Both the position numbers and the translations under genes were made by a program. Under the pieces are notes generated by a model that was not told the DNA's origin, did not search any database, and saw only the letters and a list, made by a program, of their open reading frames with translations. Shown piece by piece: positions 6,309 through 7,807 of a stretch of 7,807 nt of DNA; the first letter of the stretch is position 1, and the number at the start of each line of letters is the position of its first letter. Source of the DNA: Bdellovibrionales bacterium (GTDB lineage Bacteria > Bdellovibrionota > Bdellovibrionia > Bdellovibrionales > UBA1609); the NCBI GenBank assembly GCA_026648125.1, contig JAPKGD010000066.1:1-7807 (forward strand). Reading direction: 5' to 3'.

Positions 6309-7600
6309 GATTCCCGAGTTGGGGATTATATCCGAAAGTCATAGATGAAAAAGCAATAGAATTGAGTCGACCATTCCTGCCCCCTCCTACTTCGGCATTT
6401 CTCCCCAGGGGAAATGGAATGTCCTATGGAGACGTATGCCTTAATGACGGTGGCATGTTGGGTCTGACTAAATACCTCGATTCCTTTTTAAGCTTTGATC
6501 CGAAATCTGGAACTTTTGAGTGTGAGAGCGGAGTCACTCTTGATCAAATTTTAAGACTGGTCGTGCCTTATGGTTGGTTTTTGCCCGTAATTCCCGGCAC
6601 CAAATACATCACGGTCGGCGGCGCAATTGCTAATGATGTTCATGGAAAAAACCATCACTTGAGAGGCACCCTGGGAAGTCATGTACTTGAAATGACGATT
6701 TTGAGGTCTGATGGTTCGATTAAAGAGTGCACTTTAGAAAAAGACAGGGATTTGTTTTGTGCAACTATCGGTGGCCTAGGACTAACGGGACTTATTTCCC
6801 GAGCCAAGATTCAGCTTATGCCGATCCAAAGTGCTATTTTGGAATCTGAACAGATAGTATTTCACAGTCTATCGGAGTTTCTTCAACTCTCTCAAGACGC
6901 GGACAAAGACTGGGAATATTCGGCCGCTTGGCTAGATAGTCTTAATAGCAATGGGGAGAGAGGGATTTTCTTAAGGGCAAAGCACTCAAATTCATCGATT
7001 TCACTCAAGCCACATGACGATTCTAAGAAAATAAGCGTTCCGTTTTACTTTCCAAATGGCACCCTAAATGGTTTCACCGTTAGAGCTTTTAACTTTCTCT
7101 ACTTTCATAAGAATTTTAAAAAGATCCGAAGGGCTCGAGTACATTACAACCCCTTCATTAATCCTCTGGATAATATTCTGCATTGGAATCGAATCTACGG
7201 AAAAAATGGATTTCTGCAGTATCAGTTTGTGGTGCCACATTCGAGTTCAGGCGAACAAGCACTTAAGGAGATTTTAAGTGGATTGAGACGATCAAATCTG
7301 GGCTCATTTTTGTCGGTAATAAAGGTATTCGGTGAAAAGTTGAGTCCTGGATGGATGTCTTTTCCGATGCCTGGGATTACCGTGGCCCTTGATATTCCAA
7401 ATGCGAGTCAGGCCAACGTATTTGCGGTTTTGAATCAAATGGATCGACTCGTTGAATCGGTTAAGGGCCGCGTCTATCCAGCCAAGGACGCTCGAATGTC
7501 TCCAGAGTCATTCAGAAGGTTCTTCCCGAATCTTGAGAGATTCAAAACTCAGTTGGACCCGAAGTTTTCCTCCAACTTCAAAAGGAGAATGGGATTTTGA
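6305..7600 (+). CDS. dprE1: DprE1-like FAD-dependent decaprenylphosphoryl-ribose 2'-oxidase
   Basis: This enzyme oxidises C2' of polyprenyl-phosphoryl-ribose to the 2'-keto form, the first half of epimerisation to arabinose. The 431-residue protein has the FAD-binding PRGNGMSYGD (34-43), the GGAIANDVHGKNHH block (105-118) and SYGD/TIGGLGLTG features of VAO-type flavoproteins. H113 corresponds to the His of mycobacterial DprE1 that in the family lies near the flavin. HWNRIYGKNGFLQYQF (293-308) and YPAKDARMSPESF (391-403, with the active-site Lys at 394) also align with that enzyme. The residue matching the inhibitor-reactive Cys387 of the Mycobacterium tuberculosis enzyme is Ala361 (GITVALDIP). 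There is no signal peptide. The start overlaps the upstream stop (ATGA). The C-terminus (FKRRMGF) looks complete. A DprE2-like start follows after 50 bp, as expected for the pair. Confidence 0.93.
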   Translation: MRFPSWGLYPKVIDEKAIELSRPFLPPPTSAFLPRGNGMSYGDVCLNDGGMLGLTKYLDSFLSFDPKSGTFECESGVTLDQILRLVVPYGWFLPVIPGTKYITVGGAIANDVHGKNHHLRGTLGSHVLEMTILRSDGSIKECTLEKDRDLFCATIGGLGLTGLISRAKIQLMPIQSAILESEQIVFHSLSEFLQLSQDADKDWEYSAAWLDSLNSNGERGIFLRAKHSNSSISLKPHDDSKKISVPFYFPNGTLNGFTVRAFNFLYFHKNFKKIRRARVHYNPFINPLDNILHWNRIYGKNGFLQYQFVVPHSSSGEQALKEILSGLRRSNLGSFLSVIKVFGEKLSPGWMSFPMPGITVALDIPNASQANVFAVLNQMDRLVESVKGRVYPAKDARMSPESFRRFFPNLERFKTQLDPKFSSNFKRRMGF

Positions 7601-7635
7601 TTGGAGTTGGGAAATCTCGATAAGAGCAAAGCAAT

Positions 7636-7640
7636 AGGAG
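7636..7640 (+). promoter_or_regulatory. Ribosome binding site for the DprE2-like gene
   Basis: AGGAG lies ten bases before GTG 7651. It is one of the clearer Shine-Dalgarno sequences in the window and decides the start of the DprE2-like frame in the absence of a nearby ATG. Confidence 0.65.
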
Positions 7641-7650
7641 AGAATTTAAC

Positions 7651-7776
7651 GTGAATATTGTCATCTGTGGTGCGACCTCAAGAATAGCCGAATGTGTTGC
7701 TAGAATTTATGCCGTGCCAAAAAACCAAATGTTAGTGGTAGGCCGTGATGACGAGAGGCTTAGAGTTGGCACTTGA
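7651..7776 (+). CDS. DprE2-like short-chain reductase, N-terminal part, frame broken near the window edge
   Basis: DprE2 reduces the 2'-keto intermediate with NAD(P)H to give polyprenyl-phosphoryl-arabinose. The frame starts at GTG 7651 behind AGGAG and reads VNIVICGATSRIAECVARIY, then VVGRDDERL. This is the Rossmann beta-alpha-beta unit of short-chain dehydrogenases, with a GATSRIA cofactor loop (7-13) and GRD (31-33) at the end of the second strand. After codon 40 the frame stops at TGA 7774-7776, whereas family members run to about 240-255 residues. A second frame (7766-7807) reads LALDAVFDAFTGPD to the window edge. That could be a continuation after a deletion of some twenty codons plus a shift, or unrelated DNA joined here. 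The identity is supported by its place directly after dprE1. Whether the gene is broken in the organism or only in this sequence cannot be decided. Confidence 0.6.
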   Translation: MNIVICGATSRIAECVARIYAVPKNQMLVVGRDDERLRVGT

Positions 7777-7807
7777 CGCTGTTTTCGATGCCTTCACCGG
7801 GCCCGAT

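Noticed and set aside
7452..7637. Plus-strand frame overlapping the end of the DprE1-like gene
   Set aside because: It is an out-of-frame shadow; the DprE1 C-terminus is well conserved in its own frame.

Overview
The window looks like chromosomal DNA of a Gram-negative bacterium of moderate GC. The best guess is a Bdellovibrio-like member of the Bdellovibrionota. This rests on gene order (rpsF, a DUF2232 membrane gene, rplI) and protein style, not on any marker-gene comparison. All readable genes appear intact except those touching the two window edges. No tRNA, rRNA, CRISPR array, insertion sequence or phage gene was seen.

Layout. At the left edge, on the minus strand, an FHA-domain protein gene (154-1038) overlaps by ATGA the start of a second gene whose first 28 codons resemble an alpha/beta hydrolase; the rest of that reading frame does not. 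Divergent from it is a ribosomal protein cluster on the plus strand: rpsF (S6), a DUF2232/YybS-type membrane protein and rplI (L9). The rpsR (S18) gene usually next to rpsF is absent here. A GC-rich hairpin in the rpsF leader holds the ribosome binding site and resembles S6:S18 autoregulatory leaders. rplI converges, with no spacer, on a small minus-strand gene for an uncharacterised helical protein of about 68 residues. A 13-bp perfect hairpin sits in the 3' end of that small gene.

The right half is an envelope-sugar locus. A minus-strand gene (3409-4800) encodes a polytopic GT-C/GT87-like glycosyltransferase. Divergent from it, a plus-strand operon encodes a HAD phosphatase-UbiA phosphoribosyltransferase fusion, a DprE1-like FAD oxidoreductase, and the beginning of a DprE2-like short-chain reductase. 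Together these three are predicted to make polyprenyl-phosphoryl-D-arabinofuranose from PRPP and polyprenyl phosphate: transfer, dephosphorylation, then two-step C2' epimerisation. The divergent GT-C protein is a natural candidate to use that lipid-linked arabinose, or a related polyprenyl-linked sugar, on the outer face of the inner membrane. This pathway is best known for the mycobacterial cell wall, so its presence beside a GT-C enzyme in a probable Gram-negative is the most interesting biology in the window.

Caution: reading frames break close to both ends (around 74 on the left, around 7765 on the right). Either both edge genes are damaged, or the ends of this fragment are chimeric.
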